From contig NZ_JACYTQ010000001.1 of NCBI RefSeq assembly GCF_014841125.1, positions 186,001 to 250,000 of the forward strand: DNA of 64,000 nt. The letters are read 5' to 3'. Positions within the stretch are counted from its first letter, which is position 1, and each line of letters begins with the position of its first letter. Source of the DNA: Echinicola arenosa. GTDB taxonomy: Bacteria > Bacteroidota > Bacteroidia > Cytophagales > Cyclobacteriaceae. The notes beneath the pieces are model-generated. The model did not search any database and was not told the origin of the DNA. It worked only from the letters and a program-made list of their open reading frames with translations. Positions 48,164 through 57,534 of this stretch are shown one piece after another. The position numbers and the translations under genes were made by a program.

Positions 48164-48219
48164 TGAAGCAATCTCTTGTTATAAAACGAGATTGCTTCAT
48201 CGTTCTTCCTTCCAATGAC
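48164..48219. repeat. REP-like palindromic element B
   Basis: TGAAGCAATCTC (48164-48175) and GAGATTGCTTCA (48188-48199) form a perfect 12-bp hairpin with a 12-nt loop. It is followed by a tail ending CCAATGACG. Read on the minus strand it starts CGTCATTGGAAGGAAGA, matching the end of the element at 12385. It lies between the GT2 and ABC genes and may also act as a terminator. Confidence 0.75.
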
Positions 48220-48236
48220 GGTGGTGATAAAATTAG

Positions 48237-48244
48237 TACCTTTG
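48237..48244 (+). promoter_or_regulatory. Bacteroidota -7 promoter box before the ABC exporter gene
   Basis: TACCTTTG matches TAnnTTTG exactly and is followed by GCGG. No TTTG is found at the expected -33 distance, so only half of the consensus is present. The inferred transcript start near 48251 leaves a 45-nt leader before the TTG start codon. Confidence 0.5.
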
Positions 48245-48296
48245 CGGTAAAATTAAGCTGTACGAGGCCTTTGAGACCTAGAAATAATAAAGACAA

Positions 48297-50129
48297 TTGA
48301 AAACCTATTTTAGATTATTATCTTTTGCCAAGCCCATTGAGAAGTTTGCCATACCTTACCTGATATTTACCTTATTAGGAGTGGTCTTCAACACCCTCAA
48401 CCTGGCCATGCTTGCCCCCTTACTGAGCACCTTGTTCAATTCCCAGGATGCCGCTGCAGAGGTGATGGTAAAGCCAGATAGCTGGACGGATGTCTTCGGC
48501 TACTTGAACTACTATGCCCAAATGGCCAAAGAGGAATATGGTCCTTTGGGAGCCCTGCAGGCTGTTTGTGGCGTCATCATAATTTCGGTACTACTGGGAA
48601 ACCTTTTCCGCTACCTGTCCCAATTGGTGATGGAAAACCTAAGGATCCACACCTTATTGAACCTAAGAAGGAGGGTGTTTGATAATGTCATGAACCTGCA
48701 TGTGGGCTATTTTAGCAACCAACGCAAAGGTGATATCATCTCCAAAATTTCCTCAGATGTACAGGTAGTTCAGTTTTCCGTGACCGGCACCTTGCAAGTC
48801 ATTTTCAAAGAACCCTTGCAACTGATCGCATATGTTTTTATGCTCTTTGCCATCTCTTATAAATTGACCATATTCTCACTTTTGATCATCCCTGTTTCTG
48901 CTTTTTTCATTGCCCAGATAGTAAAACGGTTAAAATCCCAAGCTTCCCAAGCACAACACCTATATGGTGTCATGATCAGTTATTTGGACGAGGCATTGTC
49001 CGGAATCAAGATCATCAAGGCTTTCAATGCCACCGAAATGATCAAGGACAAGTTCCACGGTGAAAATGTCCGTTTTTCTTCCTTGGGCAAAAAAATGGCC
49101 AAACGCCAGCAGCTAAGTTCTCCGGTTTCGGAATTTCTAGGAGTGACCATGGTATCAGGAATTGTTCTCTACGGGGGCTCACTGATCATCAACAACCAAT
49201 CCGAACTGAGCGCATCTGATTTTATTGCATATATCGCATTATTCAGTCAAGTCATGCGGCCTGCAAAAGCACTGACCAACTCCTTTAGCTCTATCCATTC
49301 AGGATTGGCAGCTGGTGAAAGGGTATTGGATCTCATTGACGAAAAACCAGCCATCTCTGATAAAAAAGATGCTACACCGATTAATGACTTTCAGGATAAA
49401 ATAGAAATCAAGGATTTGTCATTTAGCTATCCAGGCCGACCAGTGCTTAAAGACATCAACCTGACCATCCCCAAAGGAAGAATGGTGGCTTTGGTCGGAC
49501 CTTCTGGTGGCGGAAAATCCACCATGATGGACTTATTGCCCCGCTTTATTGAACCCGACAAAGGAGCTGTGCTTATAGATGGAAATGACATATCTCACCT
49601 CACCATGGACTCCCTGAGGAACCTGATGGGTATGGTGAACCAAGAGTCCATCCTCTTCAATGATTCTATCTTCAATAATATCGCCTTTGGTACACCGCAT
49701 GCCACAGCTGAAGAGGTAGAGGCAGCAGCCCGAATCGCCAATGCCCATGAATTTATCATGCAAACCGAAAATGGCTATCAATCCAATATGGGTGACCGGG
49801 GATTAAAGCTTTCCGGTGGTCAGAAACAAAGAATCTGTATTGCCCGTGCAGTGCTTAAGAATCCTCCTATCATGCTATTGGACGAGGCAACATCTGCTTT
49901 GGATACAGAATCTGAAAAACTGGTGCAGGACGCCCTGAACAAGCTGATGAAAAACCGTACTTCATTGGTCATTGCACACCGACTCAGCACCATTCAGAAT
50001 GCCGATATCATTGTGGTGTTAGAAAATGGTCAAATCATTGAACAAGGCAACCACCAGGAACTAGTAGCCAAAGATGGCTTGTACAATAAGCTCGTCAATA
50101 TGCAGCAATTTACTGAAGTAGCAGGATAA
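48297..50129 (+). CDS. MsbA-like ABC exporter (permease and ATPase in one chain)
   Basis: A half-transporter of 610 aa. The N-terminal six-helix transmembrane domain covers about 1-330. The ATPase domain follows, with Walker A GPSGGGKST, signature LSGGQKQR, Walker B IMLLDEATSALD and H-loop IAHRLSTI. Homodimers of this type flip lipid A, lipid-linked glycans or peptides. In a glycosyltransferase locus a lipid-linked oligosaccharide is the likely cargo. The start codon is TTG (48297); no ATG in frame gives a complete first helix, so TTG is taken as real. It ends 2 bp before the next glycosyltransferase gene. Confidence 0.9.
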   Translation: MKTYFRLLSFAKPIEKFAIPYLIFTLLGVVFNTLNLAMLAPLLSTLFNSQDAAAEVMVKPDSWTDVFGYLNYYAQMAKEEYGPLGALQAVCGVIIISVLLGNLFRYLSQLVMENLRIHTLLNLRRRVFDNVMNLHVGYFSNQRKGDIISKISSDVQVVQFSVTGTLQVIFKEPLQLIAYVFMLFAISYKLTIFSLLIIPVSAFFIAQIVKRLKSQASQAQHLYGVMISYLDEALSGIKIIKAFNATEMIKDKFHGENVRFSSLGKKMAKRQQLSSPVSEFLGVTMVSGIVLYGGSLIINNQSELSASDFIAYIALFSQVMRPAKALTNSFSSIHSGLAAGERVLDLIDEKPAISDKKDATPINDFQDKIEIKDLSFSYPGRPVLKDINLTIPKGRMVALVGPSGGGKSTMMDLLPRFIEPDKGAVLIDGNDISHLTMDSLRNLMGMVNQESILFNDSIFNNIAFGTPHATAEEVEAAARIANAHEFIMQTENGYQSNMGDRGLKLSGGQKQRICIARAVLKNPPIMLLDEATSALDTESEKLVQDALNKLMKNRTSLVIAHRLSTIQNADIIVVLENGQIIEQGNHQELVAKDGLYNKLVNMQQFTEVAG

Positions 50130-50131
50130 AA

Positions 50132-50953
50132 ATGAAACATCAAGTCAAGCCATCCAAAGTGATTACAGAAGTAAAGGAATACCCTTTTCAGTTTTCCATT
50201 TGCACACTGGTCACCGACCATACAGAGTATAAGGAGATGAAAGCTTCTTGTCTGAAAGCCGGTTTTGGAGAAGATGATTGCGAATACTTGATCATTGATA
50301 ATTCTACAGGAAATTCTATTGATGCCTATAAGGGGCTTAACCTATTCCTTCAGCAAGCGAGAGGAGAACATATTCTCATCTGTCACCAAGACGTTATTTT
50401 CCATGATGACAAAAGAGAAAACTTAGAATCCTGCATCAAAGAACTATATTTAAAAGCACCTAAATGGGCTATAGCAGGAAATGCAGGAAGAGTCAATTTA
50501 AAATATCTGGCTATAAATATGACCAATGGAAAGTCAGGAGAAACTTTCAGAGAAAAGGATACTCCAATACGCGTAATGGCGGTTGATGAAAACTTTATGG
50601 TTGTGAAAAACAGTGCAAACTTGGCTTTATCTTCTGACCTGAAAGGCTTCCATATGTATGGGGCAGACCTTTGTCTACTTGCAGATATTCTTGGCTATCG
50701 TTCTTATGTAATCAACTTTAATCTCATACATAAAAGTGAAGGAAAGCTGGATAAAGTATTTGAAACAGCTAAAACCGATTTTGTTAGAAAATACAGCAAG
50801 GCACTTCGTCCGAGATTTATGGCTTCAACGGCAGCACGTTTTTATATAGGGGCAAGTAAATGGAAGAGACTCCTATTCAATACAGGTTTAATACTGTTTT
50901 TTATAAGACAATATGATAAATTTTTCAGAGGAAAGAGAAGCCGTCTTAACTAA
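50132..50953 (+). CDS. Glycosyltransferase-like protein (GT-A fold, family 2 related)
   Basis: A 273-aa protein with a GT-A pattern: FSICTLVTDHTEY at the N-terminus, YLIIDNSTG, and ARGEHILICHQDVIF in place of the usual DxD region. The C-terminus is basic. Sequence conservation to classical GT2 enzymes is low; it may be one of the DUF-labelled GT-A families found in glycan loci. It is probably co-transcribed with the ABC gene (2-bp gap) and the next GT2 (8-bp gap). Confidence 0.65.
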   Translation: MKHQVKPSKVITEVKEYPFQFSICTLVTDHTEYKEMKASCLKAGFGEDDCEYLIIDNSTGNSIDAYKGLNLFLQQARGEHILICHQDVIFHDDKRENLESCIKELYLKAPKWAIAGNAGRVNLKYLAINMTNGKSGETFREKDTPIRVMAVDENFMVVKNSANLALSSDLKGFHMYGADLCLLADILGYRSYVINFNLIHKSEGKLDKVFETAKTDFVRKYSKALRPRFMASTAARFYIGASKWKRLLFNTGLILFFIRQYDKFFRGKRSRLN

Positions 50954-50961
50954 GTTGATTC

Positions 50962-51912
50962 ATGGATAAAGTATCTATTATAATCCCCACTTTTAACTAT
51001 GGTTTTTCAATTAGTGAGACACTAAATTCAGTCCTGGAGCAAACCCACCAAAACTGGGAGTGTATTATTGTGGATGATGGTTCTACTGATAATACGTCGG
51101 AAGTTGTTCATATATATGTTGAAAGAGACAAAAGATTCCAATATATCAAGCAAGAAAACCAAGGTGTTTCAGTAGCCAGAAATACGGGAATTGAAATAGC
51201 CAATGGGGAATTTGTTCAGTTTTTGGATGGTGATGATTTATTAAGCCCGGAAAAACTCTCCCTTCAAATTAAACACTTTGAAGACAATCCTGATATTGAC
51301 ATTAGCTATACAAACAATTTTTATTTCAGAAATGATAAACCGGAAATTCTAAGTTATGATTCTGAAATGAATAATAAAGAGTGGATGTACAAACTCCATG
51401 ACAGGGGAATTGAAACGGTAAAGGCAATGCTCCATCATAATATTGCTGTGATCAGCAGCCCATTGTTAAAAGCGTCTATTCTCAAAAAAGACATTCGGTT
51501 CCCTATCGGTGTGACTTTGCTAGAAGATTGGATATTCTGGTTGAAGCTTGGCTTCGCCAATTGTTCATTCCATTATCTCCACCATCCAAAGGCATATACA
51601 AGCAACCGTCTTCATCGCACCAGCGTCAGCCAAAAAAACTTGGTAAAGATGAAAGAAAGGGATATTCTTATCAGGAGCCAATTCAATATGATGATTGAAA
51701 AGTCCGGATTTGATCAACAGGAAAAACAGTTGCTTTACTCCTTGAACAAAAAGTATTATAAGTGGAATTTTAAAAAGCTACTCTATCAGGTTGGCCCTTG
51801 GGATTTTTCAGAATTAAAGCGAATAAATAAATATGTCAACACAGTTGATTTTGCCAAGTATTATATAAAAGCCATTTATCAGCAAATAAAATCACCATCC
51901 TACAATGAATAA
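50962..51912 (+). CDS. Family 2 glycosyltransferase
   Basis: A 316-aa GT2 with a classical N-terminus (SIIIPTFNYGFSISETLNSVLEQ), IIVDDGSTD, and FVQFLDGDDLL carrying the metal-binding DxD. LLEDWIFWLKLG is the acceptor-side acidic motif. It would transfer one sugar to the growing surface glycan in the cytoplasm. It overlaps the next gene by 8 bp. Confidence 0.9.
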   Translation: MDKVSIIIPTFNYGFSISETLNSVLEQTHQNWECIIVDDGSTDNTSEVVHIYVERDKRFQYIKQENQGVSVARNTGIEIANGEFVQFLDGDDLLSPEKLSLQIKHFEDNPDIDISYTNNFYFRNDKPEILSYDSEMNNKEWMYKLHDRGIETVKAMLHHNIAVISSPLLKASILKKDIRFPIGVTLLEDWIFWLKLGFANCSFHYLHHPKAYTSNRLHRTSVSQKNLVKMKERDILIRSQFNMMIEKSGFDQQEKQLLYSLNKKYYKWNFKKLLYQVGPWDFSELKRINKYVNTVDFAKYYIKAIYQQIKSPSYNE

Positions 51913-52639
51913 TCCTGTCGATATAGATATCATTATTTTGAGTTACGCCAAAGGGCCAAAATTAAGGGATTTGACAGAAACGGCTCTAAAGACCCTTTTT
52001 GACTCAGAATCTCCTGAGAAAATCCGGTTCAATGTAGTGGTAATTGAGTCCTATAAAAAAGCTGAAAAGTATGATTTCCCCAATACAAAAACGATCTATC
52101 CAAAAGAGAAATTTGGCTATCATAGATATATGAATATTGGGATTGAAATGACACAATCCCCTTACGTTTGCATTTGCAATAACGACCTCGAATTCCATAA
52201 AGGCTGGGCTTCTGAAATTTTAAAAGCTTTTGAAGAAGATCCTCACCTAAGCAGTGTCTCTCCTGCATGCTCTATTCATCACCCAGAACATGGTGTGAAG
52301 CTTCACAGTGGAGTTCATTACGGATATGAAGTACGTAACGAGCTTATAGGTTGGTGTTTGTTCTTTAAAAGAGAAATTCTCAATATCACAGGCAAACTAG
52401 ACCCCAAATTTAAATTTTGGTTTGCGGACAACGATTATAGCATGACACTTCAAAAACATAGATTGAAACATGCATTAGTAACCTCTTCAATTGTCGACCA
52501 TTTAGAAAGCCAAACATTAAACACTAAAAGAACCAGAGAGAGAAGAAGGTTGACCGCTAGAGAGCGATTCTATTATGAATATAAATGGGAAGAAAGAAGT
52601 TATTGGTCTTATCTGTGGAAAACCAAACGGCTAAAATAA
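51905..52639 (+). CDS. Family 2 glycosyltransferase
   Basis: A 244-aa GT2-type protein: IDIIILSYAKGPKLRDLTETAL, VVIESYKK, and YVCICNNDLEFHKGW in the DxD position. FWFADNDYSMTLQKH is the acidic acceptor motif. It overlaps the upstream GT2 gene by 8 bp, indicating translational coupling. A 78-bp gap follows before the fusion gene. Confidence 0.85.
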   Translation: MNNPVDIDIIILSYAKGPKLRDLTETALKTLFDSESPEKIRFNVVVIESYKKAEKYDFPNTKTIYPKEKFGYHRYMNIGIEMTQSPYVCICNNDLEFHKGWASEILKAFEEDPHLSSVSPACSIHHPEHGVKLHSGVHYGYEVRNELIGWCLFFKREILNITGKLDPKFKFWFADNDYSMTLQKHRLKHALVTSSIVDHLESQTLNTKRTRERRRLTARERFYYEYKWEERSYWSYLWKTKRLK

Positions 52640-52717
52640 AACGAGTTTTAGCCTCTGGACTTAAAAGTGACTATTTAAACATAACACATAATCTGACTAC
52701 TAACAGTGTAAATTATC

Positions 52718-54988
52718 ATGAAGATTTACAGATGGATTGACAAATACAATGAACGTTATTGCTATAAGATAAATCGCAAATTTTATCAAGGAAAAGACAG
52801 TGGCAAAAACAACCTTTATAGATTTCATTCGAAATTCATTACCTATTACATTGTCAGATTAGCCACATTGTTTTTTGGTACGTTTTTGCTTAAGCGAAAC
52901 ATTCTACAAGAAGTAGGTTTGGCCTTTACCATAAAAAATTCAGCCTTTTTCAACCCAGATCAGCATTCAAAACTATCAATATTCGTTAAGGAAATGTTCC
53001 TGACTATATTGGGCTATCGACATTTCGTTCCTAATGATATTCTTCCACTGCTGAAATCGAAAGATATTTTAAAGAAAAAGCTCACCTTTACAGAGGAAGG
53101 TCAACCCAATATTTCGATAATTATTCCTGTTTATAACCAACTGGCCTACACCTACAACTGTTTACTCTCCTTAAAAAACAATCTTCCAGCAGGTATCCCC
53201 ATTGAGATCATCGTAATTGATGACTGTTCCCAAGATGATACTGAAGAATTTTTTAATCACAATGTAGAAGGCATCAGGTACATTAGAAATAAGACAAATC
53301 AAGGGTTTCTAAAAAACTGCAATTCGGCTAGTGAAATAGCCAAAGGAAATCTATTTTACTTTTTAAACAATGACACCCAAGTAAGACCAGGATGGCTTAA
53401 CCCACTCATTGAACAATTTAAAGATGAAAGAATTGGCTGTGTAGGTAGTAAGCTCATTTATGCTCATGGACTCTTACAAGAAGCCGGTGGCATAATCTTT
53501 AGTGATGCATTAGGAGCTAATTATGGCAGAAATGATTTACGGGACAGGCCAAGATACAATTACATCAGGGAAGTCGATTATTGTTCTGGCGCTAGTTTGA
53601 TGATCCGCAAGGCGGATTTTGACCAATTAGGACAATTTGATCAACAATATGCCCCTGCTTATTACGAGGATACAGATCTTTGTTTTGCGGTAAGAAATCA
53701 ATTGGGCAAAAAGGTTGTATTCCATCCGCTTTCGGAGGTTATCCATTTTGAGGGCATTACATCAGGGAAACTGGCTAAAAAAGGTTCCGTAAAACGCTTT
53801 CAAGACATCAACAAAATTAAATTTGAAGAAAAATGGGCCTCAGAACTTCCCCTTCACTATGCTGACCATCGCCAAGAACCTGCAAATCGTAGGTTATTAG
53901 CTAAGAAAAGATTGATCTATATCGATACCATTATTCCAGAATATGATAAAAATTCAGGATCATTTAGAGCCTATCAAATATTGAAAATCCTCAATAATCT
54001 GGGGTATCACATTACGTTTATCCCTGCAGACACCAGAAAAACACAGCCCTATTACAACCAAATGGTTGAAATAGGGATTGAAGTGCTGTTCAGGTATCCC
54101 AACAGGGCCGGAATGATAAAAGAAATCAATGAAACGATCGATTCATGCGATGTTATTTGGATCAGTCGTCCTGAATTAAATGAAAGTTATCAATGGCTTA
54201 TTGAAAAATTCCCAAAGGCCAAATGGATATACGATACGGTGGATCTCCACCATATCAGATTACAAAGACAGGCTGAACAAAACAATGACAAAACCTTAGA
54301 ATTAAATGCAGCCAAAGTAAAACTTCAAGAATTGGACATCGCAAAAGCTGCAACGCATACATTTACTGTAACCGAAAGTGAAAAAGTGATGTTGGAAAAT
54401 GAAGGAATTAAAAATGTTACTGTTATCCCCAATATACATGAACCAGAAATCATTAAAAACGAACTGGATTTTGATGAAAGAGAAGGCTTGCTCTTTATTG
54501 GTGCTTATGACCACCCTCCTAATATTGATGCGGCCGTCTGGTTGGTAAATGAAATTATGCCTGAAATATGGAAAAAACTACCCAACTTACAACTGACATT
54601 ACTGGGAAGTAAGCCCACCAAAGAAGTACTACAACTGAGAAGTGATCTTGTAAAAGTCCCTGGTTTCGTTCGAGATGTTTCTGAATATTTTGAAAATCAA
54701 AGGGTATTTGTTGCTCCCTTAAGGTTTGGAGCTGGAATGAAAGGTAAAATAGGACAAAGCTTGGCCTTTAAACTTCCTGTGATCACCACTGATATAGGTG
54801 CTGAAGGAATGGGATTAGAAAATGGCAAAAATATTATAATTGCTAATTCTAAAGAAGAATTTATCAAACAAATCTTTCACTTATATCAAGACCAAGAAAC
54901 TTGGTCAAAAATATCTAAAAACTGCCACAAAGCCTTAAAGCCGTACTCGGTAGCATCTGTAAAAGACATCCTAAAAACGATTGTATAA
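52718..54988 (+). CDS. Two-domain glycosyltransferase: GT2 fused to GT4
   Basis: A 756-aa fusion. Residues about 1-125 form a poorly conserved N-terminal segment. Residues about 128-370 are a GT2 domain (IIIPVYNQLAYTY, VIDDCSQDD, FLNNDTQVRPGW, YEDTDLCF). Residues about 395-756 are a GT-B fold GT4 domain without the classic N-terminus but with VAPLRFGAGMKGKIGQSLA and ITTDIGAEGM. Such fusions add two successive sugars. It ends 2 bp before the DUF616-type gene. Confidence 0.87.
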   Translation: MKIYRWIDKYNERYCYKINRKFYQGKDSGKNNLYRFHSKFITYYIVRLATLFFGTFLLKRNILQEVGLAFTIKNSAFFNPDQHSKLSIFVKEMFLTILGYRHFVPNDILPLLKSKDILKKKLTFTEEGQPNISIIIPVYNQLAYTYNCLLSLKNNLPAGIPIEIIVIDDCSQDDTEEFFNHNVEGIRYIRNKTNQGFLKNCNSASEIAKGNLFYFLNNDTQVRPGWLNPLIEQFKDERIGCVGSKLIYAHGLLQEAGGIIFSDALGANYGRNDLRDRPRYNYIREVDYCSGASLMIRKADFDQLGQFDQQYAPAYYEDTDLCFAVRNQLGKKVVFHPLSEVIHFEGITSGKLAKKGSVKRFQDINKIKFEEKWASELPLHYADHRQEPANRRLLAKKRLIYIDTIIPEYDKNSGSFRAYQILKILNNLGYHITFIPADTRKTQPYYNQMVEIGIEVLFRYPNRAGMIKEINETIDSCDVIWISRPELNESYQWLIEKFPKAKWIYDTVDLHHIRLQRQAEQNNDKTLELNAAKVKLQELDIAKAATHTFTVTESEKVMLENEGIKNVTVIPNIHEPEIIKNELDFDEREGLLFIGAYDHPPNIDAAVWLVNEIMPEIWKKLPNLQLTLLGSKPTKEVLQLRSDLVKVPGFVRDVSEYFENQRVFVAPLRFGAGMKGKIGQSLAFKLPVITTDIGAEGMGLENGKNIIIANSKEEFIKQIFHLYQDQETWSKISKNCHKALKPYSVASVKDILKTIV

Positions 54989-54990
54989 AC

Positions 54991-55761
54991 ATGAGTTCGT
55001 TTCAAAAAAAGAAAAAAATCGTCCTCTATACCGCCATCTTCGGTAAATACGATATCATCAGAGAACCTCTTTTCCCAGAGGAATTACTTGCCGAGGTAGA
55101 TTTGATCTGTTTTACGGACAATAAACTATTGAAGTCGAAAAACTTTAAAATCATAAGGGTTAAAAGGCAGTTTGAGGATCCCACTTTAGAAAACCGCTTT
55201 TATAAATTACAGCCACATAAAGTCTTAAAAGATGACTATGATTATAATATCTATGTGGACGCCCATTATCTGATCACCACCAAAAGTGTCCAAGAACTAA
55301 TATCAAAATACCTATCAGACAATACGCTGTTAGCCTTATTAAAGCATCCTGAGAGAAACTGTATCTATGATGAGTTTAAAGCTTGCCAATTCTATAATAT
55401 GGACAAGCCTGAAAAATTTATTGCCCAAGAAAAATTTTATCGTGAAGAAGGCTTTCCTGAAAAATATGGTCTTAATCTAGGGGGACTTCAGTTTAGAAAA
55501 TTTGACAATAGGTTGGAGGCGCTACTGGATTTTTGGTGGAATGAGGTCATTACCCGAAGTAGAAGGGATCAATTGTCCTTCAATTATTCCATTTGGAAGC
55601 TAAACTTCCAGCATTTCAAAACATTGGATTGGATTCCAGAGAACAATCCATTTGGCCAATTACAAAAACACGAGCCTTTTATCAAACAATATGGGCCATT
55701 CAAAAGGAATTTTCACAAAATCCGAAGAAAGATATTCGGGTATTCCAAAAGACATAAATAA
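54991..55761 (+). CDS. DUF616 (TOD1/MUCI70-type) putative glycosyltransferase
   Basis: A 256-aa protein with the DUF616 pattern: LYTAIFGKYDIIREP at the N-terminus, LICFTDN, and YNIYVDAHYLI with an acidic D-A-H in the DxD position, then LKHPERNCIYDE. The family is related to plant TOD1/MUCI70 and is thought to act as a glycosyltransferase. It closes the rightward glycan operon and is convergent with the cytolysin-like gene, with a palindromic terminator between. Confidence 0.78.
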   Translation: MSSFQKKKKIVLYTAIFGKYDIIREPLFPEELLAEVDLICFTDNKLLKSKNFKIIRVKRQFEDPTLENRFYKLQPHKVLKDDYDYNIYVDAHYLITTKSVQELISKYLSDNTLLALLKHPERNCIYDEFKACQFYNMDKPEKFIAQEKFYREEGFPEKYGLNLGGLQFRKFDNRLEALLDFWWNEVITRSRRDQLSFNYSIWKLNFQHFKTLDWIPENNPFGQLQKHEPFIKQYGPFKRNFHKIRRKIFGYSKRHK

Positions 55762-55960
55762 AACAAAGCTTCCTTTTATTTTTTTAAGAGAAAGCTTATC
55801 ACTCTTAAATAGATTTATTTTATTCAACATCATCTGGATAAGCATAAAATCTATACCTTCTAGCTCCTTCTCCAAACCACAGACCTTAAATTATTATTAA
55901 ATAATAGGTATCCTATTACCTTTTCCAAATACTTCCTTAAAGCCTAAATTATAAAAGAAA

Positions 55961-56018
55961 ACAGCTTTTTTAAACAATCTCTTCTGGGATTGGATAAAGG
56001 ATTGTTTAAAAAAGCTGT
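55961..56018. terminator. Bidirectional 19-bp inverted repeat, terminator-like
   Basis: ACAGCTTTTTTAAACAATC (55961-55979) is perfectly complementary to 56000-56018 around a 20-nt loop. It lies between the convergent DUF616-type and cytolysin-like genes. The stem is AT-rich except for its base, so it is a weaker terminator than the one at 2463. Confidence 0.65.
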
Positions 56019-56025
56019 AAATTAT

Positions 56026-57534
56026 TTATGGATATGCATAAAATGCTACATACTCTCTTTTCCACTTACCTCCCCCGCCTGCAGTAACTCCAACATCAAA
56101 GTTATAATAGTGATCTGCTGCGTCACTATTATAATATGAATAAACTGGTTGAGTACCTTCAACTTGGTGATCAAAAGCATAAAAAGCTATGTATTCTCTT
56201 TGCCAAGCACCTATTGAAGCTTGATTATCAAACGTATAAAGATGATCTTTTCCCGAACTATTCCAATACTGATAAACTGGCCTAGCTCCTTCGGTTTCTG
56301 CAGGGACACCATAAAATACCCTTCCCTCAACTGTCCAATTCCCTCCTCCTGCCGTTGGAGAATAACTAGTGCTATAAAAATGATCCTTTGCATTGTCACT
56401 CCAGTAGCTAAAAATTTCTACTTTACATTCTTGCACCTCATATTCAGCATTTAAACTAACTGATACATCATCATGATCACTAAGTTGACGGAGCCCATAC
56501 CCAATCACCGCTCCCCTATTATTTTCATTATACTCCCCACCATCTCTAAGAAAACTCTTAAATTCTTCATATCCATTGACAGATTGCACTGCTCCATTAC
56601 CTGAACCACCCCTTATTACTACTTTCATTTTTGAAGTATTGATAATTCTCTGAAATTCTGAAGAAACCTCAACTCCCACTTCACCAGCAATAAAACTCAT
56701 AGTAGTATTTAAAGCATAGTTTATTGAATCTACCGAATGGCTTGATTCTAAGCAAAAAATAGCCAACCTTCCATAAGAGAGACCAGAAATATACATTGGT
56801 GAGTATTCTCCAAAAATTTCACTATCTGGATACTCTTCTACATACACCCCATCTTCTGGATAGTCCATTTCTACAGTAAAAAATTCTTGTAAAAATTTTG
56901 CTACAAAAATATTGTTTTTATTACTAGAACTAAAATCAAAATCTGATTGCAAATCTTGTAATTTCCAGACATTCATATTTGCCCCAATAGCTATGTTCAT
57001 ATGTTCTTCTGAATACACTTGCTCAACAGAATGATCTAATATTGCCGGTTGCCCACCTATTACTCCTGAGTTCTCTATTTCTAAAAAAATATCCGCATAA
57101 TTAGACTTTGTTGGTATTATTGTTCTGGTAGGATCATTTTGAAGCCCATTAACGTTAAATATTATTGATTGGGGTAGTTTGTTCACATTAATTATTGGTG
57201 TGTAATCTCCGTTCAAAACACTTTCAGCGGTAAAAATAGACCCTGGATATATCTTTGTATAGGGTTCATCTACCATAGTTAGTTTTTCAGGGCTTACAGT
57301 TTTAATAACCATTTCGGTTAAACAATTTAAATTGGCATTTTCACCATCCAATCCTTTCTTTTTCTTAACAGCTATCCCCTCTTTTGCTTGCAAAATGGTA
57401 GGCATCGATCTAAAAGGATTCTTTGAATTATCAAATGAATCCGTTGAATTGGTTTTTGGATTAACCTCTTCTTCTTGTTGACAGGAATAAAGGCCCACAA
57501 GAATCAAAGCAAATAGTAGTGTTCTTTTTAACAT
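56026..57534 (-). CDS. Lipoprotein related to cholesterol-dependent cytolysins with C-terminal DUF5648-like repeats
   Basis: A lipoprotein of 502 aa (Cys18 in LYSC). Residues about 90-365 resemble domains 1-3 of thiol-activated cytolysins: YPGSIFTAESVL (96-107), ISGLSYGRLAIFCLES (about 249-263, matching the SVAYGR stretch) and VIRGGSGNGA (306-315). The membrane-binding domain 4 with its tryptophan-rich undecapeptide is not found. Instead, residues about 374-502 hold three repeats of about 43 aa (YWSDNAKDHFYST, YWNSSGKDHLYTF, YYNSDAADHYYNF) of the DUF5648 type. Pore formation or a role in predation or competition is possible; only the family relation is visible. It is leftward and separated from the LytTR gene by 321 bp with no other feature. 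Confidence 0.75.
   Translation of the reverse strand: MLKRTLLFALILVGLYSCQQEEEVNPKTNSTDSFDNSKNPFRSMPTILQAKEGIAVKKKKGLDGENANLNCLTEMVIKTVSPEKLTMVDEPYTKIYPGSIFTAESVLNGDYTPIINVNKLPQSIIFNVNGLQNDPTRTIIPTKSNYADIFLEIENSGVIGGQPAILDHSVEQVYSEEHMNIAIGANMNVWKLQDLQSDFDFSSSNKNNIFVAKFLQEFFTVEMDYPEDGVYVEEYPDSEIFGEYSPMYISGLSYGRLAIFCLESSHSVDSINYALNTTMSFIAGEVGVEVSSEFQRIINTSKMKVVIRGGSGNGAVQSVNGYEEFKSFLRDGGEYNENNRGAVIGYGLRQLSDHDDVSVSLNAEYEVQECKVEIFSYWSDNAKDHFYSTSYSPTAGGGNWTVEGRVFYGVPAETEGARPVYQYWNSSGKDHLYTFDNQASIGAWQREYIAFYAFDHQVEGTQPVYSYYNSDAADHYYNFDVGVTAGGGGKWKREYVAFYAYP

Noticed and set aside
56026-57534. Classical cholesterol-dependent cytolysin
   Set aside because: The domain 4 undecapeptide that binds cholesterol was not found; the C-terminus is made of other repeats.
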